A stretch of 64,000 nucleotides of DNA, from NCBI GenBank assembly GCA_019843655.1, contig JACDQD010000010.1, positions 1,967,637 through 2,031,636 of the forward strand, written 5' to 3'. Position 1 is the stretch's first letter. Each line of letters starts with the position of its first letter. This DNA comes from Lethocerus indicus (taxonomy: Eukaryota > Arthropoda > Insecta > Hemiptera > Belostomatidae). A program made the translations under genes and the position numbers. Of this stretch, positions 24,760 to 36,849 are shown one piece after another. The notes under the pieces are model-generated. The model was not told the origin of the DNA and ran no database searches. It saw only the letters and a list, made by a program, of their open reading frames with translations.

Positions 24760-25705
24760 GTCTCCTCCCCCGAAAACCCGGCACCATTTTCTCTATTCAT
24801 TTCAACATTTCCCCCCAAAATTTCGAGTTTCAATTTTTCCGGCACATTTTTCAAACACCGAATTCTCCCCCTTCCGGGGATCGGGACGGGCCCGGGGTGC
24901 GCTACGTCCCGTCGAATAAGGTAACTACTATAAAACGCAAAAAACGTTTCTTTTTCAATCGGGAAAAGGTATCGGCGTTTATATCTAAAAAAAAGAAACG
25001 ACCGGAACGAGATCGATTAACTTCTTAACACGGATTCATCTCTTCAAACGAAGCTCTGCACCTATTTGTTTCTTTCGACGACTCGGATCAATACTGATGG
25101 AAGCAAATTACTGCAATCGTTTATGTTTACTTACTTTATGTACATTAAACTTTCATGAAAAGAAAAAGCATTCGGCACAAGACATGAACCATGCGTTTAA
25201 TTATCCGACTGAGAGATTAAATACCTCGAAAACCAGACCAGGGTGTTACACAGCGGTTTCGGAAGGGTTTTTCTCCCGGTTATCTCCGTGGGTGAACAAC
25301 GCAAAAGCTTCCACGCGTCGGGACGGGGATAGGAGAAAAGTATCCCTAACGAACATTCGCGTGGTCAAACGAACGGTAAAAATGAACCAACCCCCCCTCC
25401 GTTCTTTATTTTTACAAACCGGGTAGTTCAAGAGTAGAAGTTTCACTGGTGCCGACAGGATGACAGAATAAACTACCGGACCGGTCGATCCGGACATTAT
25501 CCCCAAGTTCGAAGGCAAACACCGACCCGCAAGGCAAACAGTATTTCGCGACTGCAAATTGTATTCGATCTGCAATGAAGTGGGTGGGATAGAATATAGA
25601 ATTCGGAGAGGTTTAGACGGGCACCTGTTAGAACTGTGCGGTGGGTGGTGGGCGGTCGGCTATCGTGGAAGGGCTAACATTAGAAATAATGGCCACCCCC
25701 AGATG

Positions 25706-25848
25706 GGAATATAAGGTAATTGCGGAGTAGGGTGGAGAGGGCGGGGAGGGGGGTGGAGAGGTGGGAGGGTGGGAGGGAGGCGGAGGGAACAAGCGGGGCG
25801 GAAGAGGCGGCAGTACGGTGGGCCCTCTGGGCCGCTGATTGCCAATCA
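25706..25848 (+). promoter_or_regulatory. two-block conserved element, copy 2
   Basis: Block 1 (25706-25721) and block 2 (25832-25848) are identical to copy 1. The gap between them is about 70 bases longer, filled by a G/A-rich tract (about 25730-25800). Exact conservation of the blocks beside a divergent spacer suggests constraint on the blocks, or a duplication too recent for them to change plus a repeat expansion between them. Confidence 0.6.
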
Positions 25849-25929
25849 CTGTCCACTAAACGAACCCCAGTGTCCCGTGATAATGGTCCATCTCGCATCC
25901 GCATCTCCCTCCTCTGGCTCGCTCCCCGC

Positions 25930-25949
25930 CTCTCTCTCTCTCTCTCTCT
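25930..25949. repeat. (CT)n microsatellite
   Basis: Ten CT units, uninterrupted. Confidence 0.95.
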
Positions 25950-25954
25950 GATGA

Positions 25955-26755
25955 TTATAATTGCGTAAAATGTCAATTTGCATGAGTATTGGAATCATCA
26001 ATCGGTCTCATTTACATGGTGATATTATTTGGGCCGGGGGCGGTGGCGGTGGCCGCTGGCCTTCCCCGACCGAAACCGTTCCACCGTGTAAACGGCCACG
26101 TAGCCTGTATTAACTTTATTTGGTAAAATTGAAAAAAAAATCATTCTCCCTTCCTCGTTACCGCCGTTCGCCGCCTACCGGACCCAATCGGGGATAGCAA
26201 TTTCTGATCCCGAAGAGTGGGAAGGGAAAAATTGGAAAAATGTACGTCGAGGATTGATGGAATAACGAACGATTGAATGCCCTCAAAAATATAACAATTG
26301 AAGCCGCACTAAAGACTGAAATGTTTATGGACACTAAACAGGTTTATAGAGTTTCAAAATAACGATTGTCAGTCAATACTAGATGACATCTTACGAAAAC
26401 TAGAGCAGTATTGTTGTTCATAATGGCTAGGTCGAAGTTCGACTCCTAATTTTAAGCGGCCTAATTAAAAAGTCCATAATAAGAAACATCTGATTACTCT
26501 GCTCGTAAACAGGAAGTTAAACCAAAATGTACTCCGCTTTTTGCAAGAAAACTAGAATTCAAAACGCGACCGACGTTTTCCGCGAATCCGATAGAAATAC
26601 CGATTGTGTCGATAGAAATTTGAAAATCGGAGCGAGTTATTTCGTGGCGTGGAGCCGGGGGAGACCCGGAGCTTCGCTACAGGAAAAAAACCAACAATGA
26701 ATAATACTTTATGGTAAACCGGTTTTCGGGAACGTCATAAATGTTTTATATCGGA
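25955..26755. other. unique noncoding DNA
   Basis: No supported gene. It contains an octamer match ATTTGCAT (25976-25983) and a GGCGGTGGCGGTGGCC patch near 26040. Confidence 0.5.
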
Positions 26756-26761
26756 CAGAGA

Positions 26762-26776
26762 GCGCGCGCGCGCGCC
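26762..26776. repeat. (GC)n alternating tract
   Basis: Alternating G and C, a sequence able to adopt Z-DNA, next to GAGAG. Confidence 0.9.
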
Positions 26777-27015
26777 AAAATATTATTTTTTTCAAGAGTG
26801 TGAGAGAGCCGGAGAGGGGGGAGGGGAGGGTTTTTGAAGCCCCGGCCTTATTTTTGTTAACTTTTGTCTGTGTCGGGTCCAAAACCCGACGAAACGAAAA
26901 TTTGTTTTTCCCCACGTATAGATATGTAAATAGCCTTATCTGTAAACGAGACCGGGGAAGTGGGGGAGAGAGAGAGAACCCATTATGAAAACATAAATAC
27001 GGCAGAGCGAGATAG

Positions 27016-27020
<5 letters not shown>

Positions 27021-27049
<29 letters not shown>
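27021..27049. repeat. (GA)n microsatellite
   Basis: About 14 GA units running into a G-run and a purine-rich tract to about 27120. The minus-strand frame 26936-27334 is Ser/Leu repeat and rejected. Confidence 0.95.
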
Positions 27050-27056
<7 letters not shown>

Positions 27057-27129
27057 AGTGGGAAGAGAAAGAGGGGGAGTGAGAGAGGGAACGGGGATAG
27101 AACGAGAGGGAGGCCGAGAGGAGATCCGG

Positions 27130-28680
27130 AATGGTAACTATATGGGCAATGCAGGGTAAACACACTCTTCCGTCTCTCTTCTGTTCCCCGTTCTCTATCT
27201 CTCTCGCGGGCGGCCATTTGAATTTTTATAAGCCGATCAGGTTTACGTTGGTTGGAATACATATCTTTTATAAATAGGTTTCGTGTCAAGGCAAAATAAA
27301 GGTTTTTATTCATTAGCCTCCACCCCCCCTTCAACCATTCGGCCCGAGTTTGATTGATAACTAATGTTTATCATTTCCATACGTAATGCAATGGTAAATC
27401 ATCGTACATCGTATACATAAAGGGGTACATAGACAGTATAGATAGAGCTCTCGACAGGAGGCAATCTATTGCGGGGGAATATTCGCATTCAATTTATCTC
27501 AGCCGAATATCTATACTAAACGAAACGAACGCTCGGGAATAATCGTCGGGTTTTTTATTCCAATTTCTCACGAATAATATATTTTCAAAGCCATTCTTTA
27601 CTCCGCGTGAAATTTAACAAAATAAAACATTAGCCGGTGGTATATGAGTACGTTTTAATAAACAAATCAGTAGCTCTCAATCGCGTCAGAACTATTGAAG
27701 AACGGGAACGATTTTCAAATGCCAAAATAAGTACTGATATATTGATTTCTGAATTTCAACTTCTTACTTTAAATGTACACAAAGTGTTAAATTCGTTTAT
27801 AGTTTCCTTAGTCCATAAATAAGGAAATGGAGGATCGCTGGGAAAAAACCTTCTGGATTCCTAAGTATTCGACCTTATTAATGCTCTCGGTGGATTATGA
27901 AGTAGAGATCAAATTCCGGATTTTTTAATCCATTTTATTTATCGCTACTCCATCCTGGAAATACAGGGGCTACAGAGTCCCCCCGCTATGACTGTGACCT
28001 AGAGTCGGGTTGAAAGAGAACAGTCGAACTGCACCGATTTTAATTAGTTGGAGAAAAACGAGAGCTTTTCCTACCCCTTTCTTTCTAAAAAAAAGCCCCG
28101 TACTAATTACCGCATTATGGTTCCATGAGTTCATTACACAAGCGCCACATCCACCTACCGAAGTTAAACTGGGGATTGGAATCGGCTTTAGAAGAGATCC
28201 AATGTCTGCGGCCGGTTCATACCGAGATAGGTTTTCGTTTTAATCTGAATCTATTAGTAAATAGTGGTAAAGTGCAATCCTCCTACCGGCGATGGCCCAA
28301 CGCCAGAAGGGCGATCTACGAATAGACCGAACAGGAGCAGGGAACACTTTAAATATGTCATCGCGGCGATCTGATTTCGCCGCGTCGTCGTTCCAACCGA
28401 TCTGGACTCGTTATTATAATTTACTCCGTACTGTGAATTGTAGCCCGCGGGAAGTCATTGTACATTGTAACACTAAGAAATCCGGGACGCGACTTAACAC
28501 ACCGCTTAGCACATTTTCACTACTATAATTCAGAAGAGAGCTTCTTTCTTAAGAAAACGGCTTCCGCGCTAATTATAATATCTATAACGAAAAATCTCCG
28601 GGATTTAATTATCTTCTCTAAATAATATTTTTTTCTCTGCCCGGCCGCTACCGCTACCTGTTCTAATTAAGCGAAAGATA
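27130..28680. other. unique noncoding DNA
   Basis: No supported gene. Mostly AT-rich. Several short plus-strand frames (27637-27822, 28010-28528) have no recognisable motif and no convincing splice partners. Confidence 0.5.
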
Positions 28681-28684
28681 CAGA

Positions 28685-28688
<4 letters not shown>

Positions 28689-28755
<67 letters not shown>
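28689..28755. repeat. (GA)n microsatellite, longest in the window
   Basis: About 33 uninterrupted GA units with GGGA interruptions on each side. In insects such tracts can bind GAGA-factor-like proteins. Confidence 0.97.
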
Positions 28756-28761
<6 letters not shown>

Positions 28762-28769
28762 AGAGATGA

Positions 28770-31190
28770 GCAGACATTGTGACGTGCGGGTCTTATGCCA
28801 TCCTTCTCCTGGGCCCTGTCTCATTATGGGAGGTGATTAAGAAAAAGAAATGCCCGTGAGAATTCTCGTAAACAGTTCCCCAACATAAATCGAAATGTAA
28901 TTTAACGCCGGCCCCCCTCTCGCGTTATGCTCGTTTTAAAATAATAATGGGGACGAGGTCGTACACGAGCGGAGAGGAGTTTTCCCAGCCGGCTCTAGCG
29001 GCGACCCGCTTCCTTTTCATACTCCGGTTCCGGCTCCTTCGGCTACGTACAATGACTCCTCCCTCCCCCTCCCCCACCCCCCGGAACGATGTTCACCGTA
29101 CGAGACACAGACTGGGATAACGCGATAACGCAGTCAAATTAATGCTAATCTCGCCAACAATCTTAAATATTATTACTGTAAGGTCTCGCGACGCGTACAA
29201 CCGGCCCAGTGATAATATTCCAAACCCTCGCGAAAACAAACACCTCTGTTTTGACTGCGACTATGACAAGTGGGGCACATTAGCTCGGCACTGTTCATAA
29301 CTACGGCCTTGTTTTACGGCAGTATACCGCTTCGGATGGCCGCAAGGCGAATTGAGCGTAGCTCCAAAATTCACGGGTAAAGAGCCATCGTTTATTATAA
29401 GTTCACCCGATTCGAGTAATTACGATAATTATTTAGTTTAATTTCCCCCTTTCGAAGCGGCTTCTACAAGGATAAATTTCCTATTTCCAAAAAGTAAGGA
29501 TAAATTAGATAAGCCTCATTGCCAAGGTACCGTGTCTCCCGGACGATAACAATATTCCAAGTAATTCGAGCGAGGCCACCACTGGGCACGGGTAAATGTA
29601 GCGGGGCGATACAATAGCGGGATGGTTGGTCGTGTTTTAAGAGGGAGCGAAGTCGCCGCGGACAGAGGAGCGGGCGCGGCACGTTATTTAGCGGTATTAA
29701 TCGGGATTTGTGTTTGGGGAGGGAACAGGGGCCGCCTGTATGGGGCCCGCATCTCACCAATAGTTGTTTATACAAAGGCAATTGTTATTTTTTCGTCTGG
29801 CTCTCGCGGCCCCACCCCCTTCCCCTATTATTACGTTTTAAGGATAAATGTGTTCCATTTGTTTTTGAGCGAGCGAGCGAGGCCCCCCCCGCGCTCCCCG
29901 TCGCTTTCTGGGGCCGCATTGTGCCCGTCAGCCCCCCACCCCCCACCATCCCTCGGTGCGCGAATTGTGGTTGACACAAAAGCGGCCTTTCGGGTCTGAA
30001 GGGGCGGGGGCAGGGCTCGGTAGAAAAAAATGCAATATTTATACTATATATGAGGCGGGCGGCAGGGCCCCTCATCCCTCTGGCGCTAACCCCACTTTAT
30101 TGGCCGAGGCCCCCGGCTCGGCTTTTTTAAACCGCCTCTCTCCAGTACGAGGGGCCGCCGAAAACAAATACGGGGGCCGCCGTCGTACTTTTAAAACTGA
30201 TAAATTGATTTATTTATTCAAAAGAGCCGTTGGCCTCCCCGGCACACTGCCGCGAAACAGTGTCGTGTTTACCCGACGATGGAACAACATTCGTATACCT
30301 TTTGACGTGGAGGGGTGCGGGGGAAGCCTCTCTCTGTTTGTTTTCAACGGATATTTCTCTCCGCCCCGCCGCCGTTCGGGCCTTTTGTCCGATTCAATTT
30401 CCTATTGGTTTTTTAGCGCCTTAATTTATTTCCCTCTTCGGAAGAGCCCTCCCACCCCCTTCGGTCGGCCCACACACGCTCACTTCACATGTACCCCTTG
30501 TTTGACTTATACACTGACCGGCCCCAATCAATGTGTCTTTAGAATTCTAATATTGTACCTACAAATTACGGATACAAACGCGTCCCTATTTTTTCCTCTC
30601 TCTTTCTCTCCCCTTTCCGGCCTAATTCGATTAACCCTTTTCGATTTGAAAAGAATGGGAGAAAAAAACCCACGCTATGTCCGCCCCCGGGGCCCGAGCA
30701 GTCGCTTATTTCGATAAAGCCAATTAATATAGACGGCCGTATATTCCTTTTGTGTCGAAATAACGCTTCGTTATTAGAAATACGTCCGGCGGACAAAAAA
30801 ACATCTAAAACGTAAAAAAATCAAAGATTAAGATAAATATCGTACAATAGAGTCAATTAACAGAGTTGGCAATGAGGGACATGGCCGCTGGGCACAAACA
30901 CGTGTCCTTCTTTAGAGCAGTGTGAAGGCCCTTCTAATTTCAGAAGTCACAGCAGAACTTATGACAGGCCATAATTATTCTGATAATTCTAATCCTGAAT
31001 TGAAAAATAAAATTGAGGCAAAATTAATACAATTGATGCTGTAAGAAGTTCAATCATTCAGTTATATAAATTTCTGTTGGTCTAGACTAATCTAAATGTA
31101 ATTGTGAATTGGAGGGATACGAGTGAAAATATTTTGGCATTGTTTTATTCTGTTTTTAAATATTTCTGATAAGAGTCTACGGAATTACCG
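28770..31190. other. mixed-composition noncoding DNA
   Basis: No supported gene. The 29800-30700 stretch is C/T-skewed on the plus strand, which lowers stop frequency and creates a 253-codon open frame (29956-30717). That frame begins with GTG and has no internal ATG until near its end. A C-run rich patch lies at 29880-29950. Confidence 0.5.
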
Positions 31191-31193
31191 GCA

Positions 31194-31556
31194 ATGGGCG
31201 TTATTTTAATTCATAATTGCACTATGGAGAATGGGCCCTTGTTAGATGGAAAGCCGGTTAAGAAAGGCGTGGAGATTGGAGTGGCGGCGAGGGTCAGACA
31301 ACTGACCTGCCCCTACTATTCCTCAATAAGGCCCGCCCTCCCGAGTACTACCTTCCCGTCCATTCTTACAGCCGAAAAAAGGGAGCTTCCTTCCGGATTT
31401 CACGATATAAAAGTACTAAAGCATCTTCAGGGGGCTTCCATTAGGCTCAATCGTGTAAGGTCAACGGAGGTATGGGCATTCGTGGGTTCTCCCTCGAATC
31501 AGAACATTCTTGAAGAGATGTTGAACAATATTTCCACCAATTGTGATTGTGTATGA
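31194..31556 (+). CDS. unassigned ATG open frame, 120 residues
   Basis: I do not recognise this product. It opens with ATG and ends with TGA. The segment is free of simple repeats and is more balanced in base composition than the AT-rich flanks. The predicted protein is mixed in character, with a basic middle, charged residues in the C-terminal third and a Cys-x-Cys near the end. No signal peptide or membrane helix is evident. It could be an isolated small gene, one exon, a decayed fragment or chance. A frame of this size is unremarkable statistically over 64 kb. Confidence 0.15.
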   Translation: MGVILIHNCTMENGPLLDGKPVKKGVEIGVAARVRQLTCPYYSSIRPALPSTTFPSILTAEKRELPSGFHDIKVLKHLQGASIRLNRVRSTEVWAFVGSPSNQNILEEMLNNISTNCDCV

Positions 31557-31559
31557 TTT

Positions 31560-34500
31560 CATCTCGCGATTTCGTTAGTTTCGAAAAATAAGCCCAAAAA
31601 CGTCTCGAGAGCTCGTACCCCTCGAAAAGTTCCCAATTAGTCTTAATAATAAACTTTAATTAGTAATAGGCCTGAATCGAGACAGTGAGACAAGAAATTA
31701 GATCGATATTGTTATACCGCGAGAACATTGCAAGTACCAAAACCGAAAGGATTAGAATGTCCTTCCGCTTCGTTTTCTTTTTAAGCATGGAATTAATGAA
31801 TCGAAGGGGATATTACAATAACTGTCTCCGTCAAATGAGGTTTTTATGCTGGGGAATAGAAAGCGGGGGAAATTATTCGAAACGAAGACGAACGACCTGG
31901 GAGACATCGGGTCGTGCTGTCGAGTGGGATAGCGGTTACTCGCGGGCTTAACAATGGCACATTAAAAGAAGAAAAAAAACGAAGAAGGTTTCGTATTTTC
32001 CGGCTCTCTAAATAACAATTCAAAGCATCGATCGCTCGACTCTCGCCATCGATAATTTATAACCAGGCGAAGTATTTACCGAAACGGGAATACGCCCAAC
32101 TATTGCACTGAGTCGAAGAATACGTGTAAAACGAAAGTTTAAACATTATCGAGAATTCTAACGGGCGTCCTATAAGAAAAGGGGGCAGGGTAGGCAACCG
32201 GCGACACGCATACGTACAATCAATATGAGGGGAGGCGGGGGGATATTTACATACGCGGCCCTCTCACGCAATATCGTAATTAAATAGTGGTATATAACAC
32301 ACGCCGAAAAAAAAATTGTGAAAAAATGTTAACGATGTTTCTCAATACAAATCACCTCGCATTATTTAAAAGAAAAAAAATAATAAAAGTAAGAAGGCGG
32401 GGGAGGGGAGGGAGGAGGGACACATTCGTCACGAATATTATGTGAGGGCCGGGCCGATAAGGGGCACAAACGAGACACGACATCAGCCCCGACTGCGATG
32501 AGACCTCCTACACTCCGGTCTACAATGTCCACATTTCTTCCATGTTTTACTTCAATGCATCCACCTAACAGCTACGACAGCTGTGAAACAGAGGTTAGGC
32601 GCGGTTAATAACCCTTACCAAAGGGCTAATCTATCCGACCGGAGTGCCAGAACCGATGGAATCTATCATAGCTCTCTCTATTAATTATCTACCTAAGTAG
32701 CCCCTGTTGTATGTCATTTACGGTGGCCAGATACAGAACAGTAACTTGGTATTAAATAAATGAGTGGAAACATTCCAAAACATTGTTACAATATACAGAT
32801 TAACACATGCATATCGGCCCCGGGGCGTTTCTACATTTATATACATGGATATTGGGACGGAACCAAGACCACTGAACGTGTAATTTAAACATTAAAAACA
32901 TTTTTATGCCATATTGGCGGGCCGTATTTTAATGGATCGGTTATAAAATACCTTTATGCGATACGGTTGTTTGTGAATATACACTCGAAAAAATTATTCC
33001 CGCTCAATTACGAGAAATTACTACCGCATTTCTACAAGTGAGCATATAGCGTCCATTCGTTGTAACAAAAGTAAATGCTAAGTAACTTCCGTCACCTAAA
33101 AGTAAACCTAAAAATGGGAAAAACTAATTTGTGTTGTGCTTCTACGATTTCTAGTTGAACCGCTCTACGACTATGTCTGAACCACTTATGAAGGCAGTTA
33201 ATAAGATATTATAAAAATACACTACATTTACAGTTGACGATTTTGAGTACAGTAAATATTTGCCACTTCGAAATTCCATTGGCGTATGTTCCAGTTCCCG
33301 TACCAATCTGATGTAGTGTAACCATTATAGAGGTAAGTGTTTCGAGAAAAACTAAAAAACATCGAAGGCAATTAAACAATCTTGGAGTGTGGAGGCAGAA
33401 ATTTGCGGTAGTGGCAACGGCCGTATCCCTAATACGTCTGGCTCTATTATTAAACTTAAATGAACTTAAGGCCCAAGGGGAAACACTGTTTCGCACTCAA
33501 TTTTCGCCATGTACCCGATTTCATGGACCCTTTAAATATACATAGTACTTTTCAAATAGTCCATTTAGCTTTTGGCCCTCTCGAATGTTCCTTATTTTCA
33601 TGTCGCCGGCCGAAGTCAATTTCGGAAATAAATATTAACGCTCAATTTTAAATTTTCGATGTTGTTTCGGAGGTGTTAATTAATGCCAACAATAGTGTCT
33701 GAAATCTGTCAGAAAATGTTCGAAATTTAATTTTTTTACCCAACATACAGATCGGTTTTTACTCGATATTTGGAATAAACCAAACCGGTACATTAATAGA
33801 CCGTAAAAAATGGATACAGACTACGAAATTACGCACACAGAAAGCAGTCGGCGGTGAACGATGCACGAGGTAAAATTACATGTGTAAAAGGAACGGCAGG
33901 CACATTTATAAGTTCTAGTAGGTTAAAGAAAAAAAATACAATGCTTGGTATATATTAATAGGACTGACTAATGCGCTGTTATTTAGCATTAGTCATTTTG
34001 GAATGATGCCACGGCGGCCACGAGCTCAACGCCGCGAATTAAATAGTTTTAAGTTTATTTAGCTCGCTCTCTTACGCCCGCTTCTATAATACCCTCTGTT
34101 TTCAAGTTGAAAAATTTCTTTACACCCGCACGGCGTTCAAAAACCTTCTTCGTCATACCGCGCCTTTACTGTCACGTGAATATACACGTAACAGACGCAG
34201 GTGACGTAACCTCTATGTCATGCGAAGAGAGGAATAATCGTACATTAAATAGAATTTGACGGTGGACTATAGAATATCAACGCTTCAGACGTTGGAATTG
34301 ATTTCATACCCCCCACAAGAACTCCTTACCAGAGAGTTATTCCGAGATCCGAAGATTGGACGGGCGGCGATTAAACCCGGCAGATGTGGATACTGTATCA
34401 ACCGGCCGCCACAAATTACCATCGACACGGATGTTTATATCGCCCGATCCGGTCTAATCTAATTTCACCGCCTTCTCAATTACGGCAACGATTTTTCTTT

Positions 34501-36840
34501 TCATCGGTAAACTACCGTCTTCCGGTGGGCGGGTCGATTCCCCCAAGATCAAGATAGGCCCTATGGAAATCCAACAATAGATTTTTTTTCCGAATCGTGA
34601 GATTCTAAGATAGGGAGACGTCATCGCGGTCAAAATAAATGACGGTATTCCGGGAGGCTCGAACTGCGTTCTGGGACTGATTACGAATGAAAAATATAAT
34701 TTAAAATTCATCCGATAATATATGTAACGATCGAAATCAAAATTTATATATAGGCTATTCAAAAAGGATATTTTTTTTATTGTTTCTGTTAGCCATTTTT
34801 AAACACTACTCAGTTTTTAAGGCTTGAAAAATGTAGGCGACTGCGAATTTTTACGGGACGAAAGAAAACCCCGAAGAATGATAATTTTTCAAGGACGGAC
34901 GAATATTTTCGAGGGAAGCGGGGGTGCTTTTCTTAGCGCTGACTGAAATAACGATCCTAGACGGTTGTCCTAGAACGGCGGCATTTCCTCGGAGAGGGGC
35001 AGAATGAAGAGGGGGAGGGGCGCGTGGCACAAGTGGCACAATGGGGGCGACCGTAAATGGGGCGGGGCGGGCGGTGGCGAGGGGTGTTATGGCGCCCGGC
35101 GAAAACTGAAACGAAAACAGAAAACTCGCGACTGTCGGGATGGCGGGGTGGGCCGGGAGGGGGCTGAGCCGCACTCCGCCTAACCCTAATTACGCCCGCC
35201 GTATTTTTTTTTGTTTGCTCGGGGCCGCCCGCGCCTACGATTTTGAAAAAAACAGAAGTAATTTGAAAAGGGGCCCCCCCTGTAAATAGCGCGCGGTTTT
35301 TTTTTTAAAGCTCGAGCGTCACCGGGCTGGGGGTAAGGAGGGGCGGGGAGAGGGGGTCCTACGCCGCGAGGATGTAGAAAATAAAAAAAAAACAAAAACT
35401 GAGTTCGCGGACGCGCACGGTGGGAGGGGAAAAGTGGAAAAGTGGCAGGTTTATATGAAGTGCGGGGACTGTAGGGGATGGGGGGACGCTTGTGTGACTA
35501 GTGCCGTGCGGTACTCTAGTGTATATAGGGAGTTCTGGGTTGGGAGGTTGGGAAGAGGGGGGGCCGCCCTGCCAGCGAGCGCGTTGTGCGGGGGATGGCG
35601 GTAGCGGGGGGGGGGCGCCCGCTTTCAATACAAGACTAATTATACACCACTAGAAGCCAATTAATACAATTACCTGTACAGTGAGGGCCCCCGCCATGTT
35701 CTGCAGTAATTAAGCGCAGTTCTACTATTCATTTATATCGGGGGTTGGTCGCGGTGAGGGGTTGGGGGAGGGGGGGGTTGGACCGCCGGAGTGAGTGGCC
35801 CCTCCGCTCACTCACTCTCTCCCTCGCTCACTCTCTCTCTCTCCATCACACTCTTTACATCCCTCCTCTCTCTATATTTATCTCCCGCTTCCTTCTATCA
35901 TCTTTGAGTCTTTCTTTCCTGCGACCTACTTATAACGCGCCCCGAGATTTTCTAAACTGTTCTAAATTTTCCTTATTAAGCCACCGATTCCTAGCCTCCG
36001 TCGACAATGATTTGCAATTCGGTCCGATCGCGAACCCAATTCCTCCTATAAATTATTTCGACGGATCACGTACCGACGAGTCAATCATCCGGTTCTCGTT
36101 ATTACCCCACGGGGTAGTAATACTAATATGTCCTATGTGCAAATATTATACAATCTGGCTTGGATACCGACGGAATAATGTTGGCAATGACGACAATTCG
36201 GCATCTGTCTAGGCCACGACCAAACAGGCGAGGGGAGGCAGAAATAGACACGATGTTCCGTATCATTGCGGGCCCCTCTATAAATATTTTTAACCTTTGT
36301 CTTCCTTCAAATAATAATTCGTACCTCTTAATGGCCTTCTTTTCGACTTTTTAACCTGATTTCAAATAATTGAAAGCCGGTTTGGACTAATATCGACTAT
36401 GACAGGGTTTTCTTCTTTAAACGAATCCAATAAATTTATCAAACAAATTTAACTCTACCTTCAGTACCCAACCGCATATTTCCATGTTTGGTGAGTAGGT
36501 CTTTGGGCCGGGTAGTGTGCCGAGCCCTGGACTATGGTATAATTTAGGGAGAAATAAATAACTCGCGTTTTATAGACCGGCATCGGCGTACCGAAGGTGA
36601 TTTACAACGAAAAGTTTCAAAGGGAATAAATCCATATGTAGCACGTTGGAACTGGGGGGAAAAAAGTGCATACAAAGTAAGAATATGCATCGTGAGCCTT
36701 ATCAAAAAGTACATTTCCATTATACGCACAGTAACAACAGTGCGGCGTCATTAAAAAATTATTGCGAGGCCGGCCGGCCGTATGCGACATAATACGAGGT
36801 CAGCGCAATTAAAGCTATCATTAAAAAAGATGGATAAAAC
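31560..36840. other. unique noncoding DNA
   Basis: No supported gene. It includes a purine-rich patch (32397-32420), an inverted repeat (33965-33995), an ACGT-core cluster (34172-34207) and G-rich patches (35000-35630). A CT-rich tract at 35810-35880 produces a spurious Ser/Leu frame. Confidence 0.5.
33965..33995. other. perfect ten-base inverted repeat
   Basis: TGACTAATGC (33965-33974) and GCATTAGTCA (33986-33995) are exact reverse complements around an 11-base spacer. TGAC half-sites face outward, as in some bZIP dimer sites, though the spacing is wide. Confidence 0.45.
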
Positions 36841-36849
36841 ATAAAAACA

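Noticed and set aside
26936..27334. 132-codon minus-strand frame
   Set aside because: Mostly Ser-Leu repeat from the (GA)n array.
29956..30717. Longest open frame (253 codons, plus strand)
   Set aside because: It starts with GTG, has no ATG until near its end, and lies in C/T-skewed DNA where stop codons are depleted. Overlapping frames are also open. No protein family is recognised.
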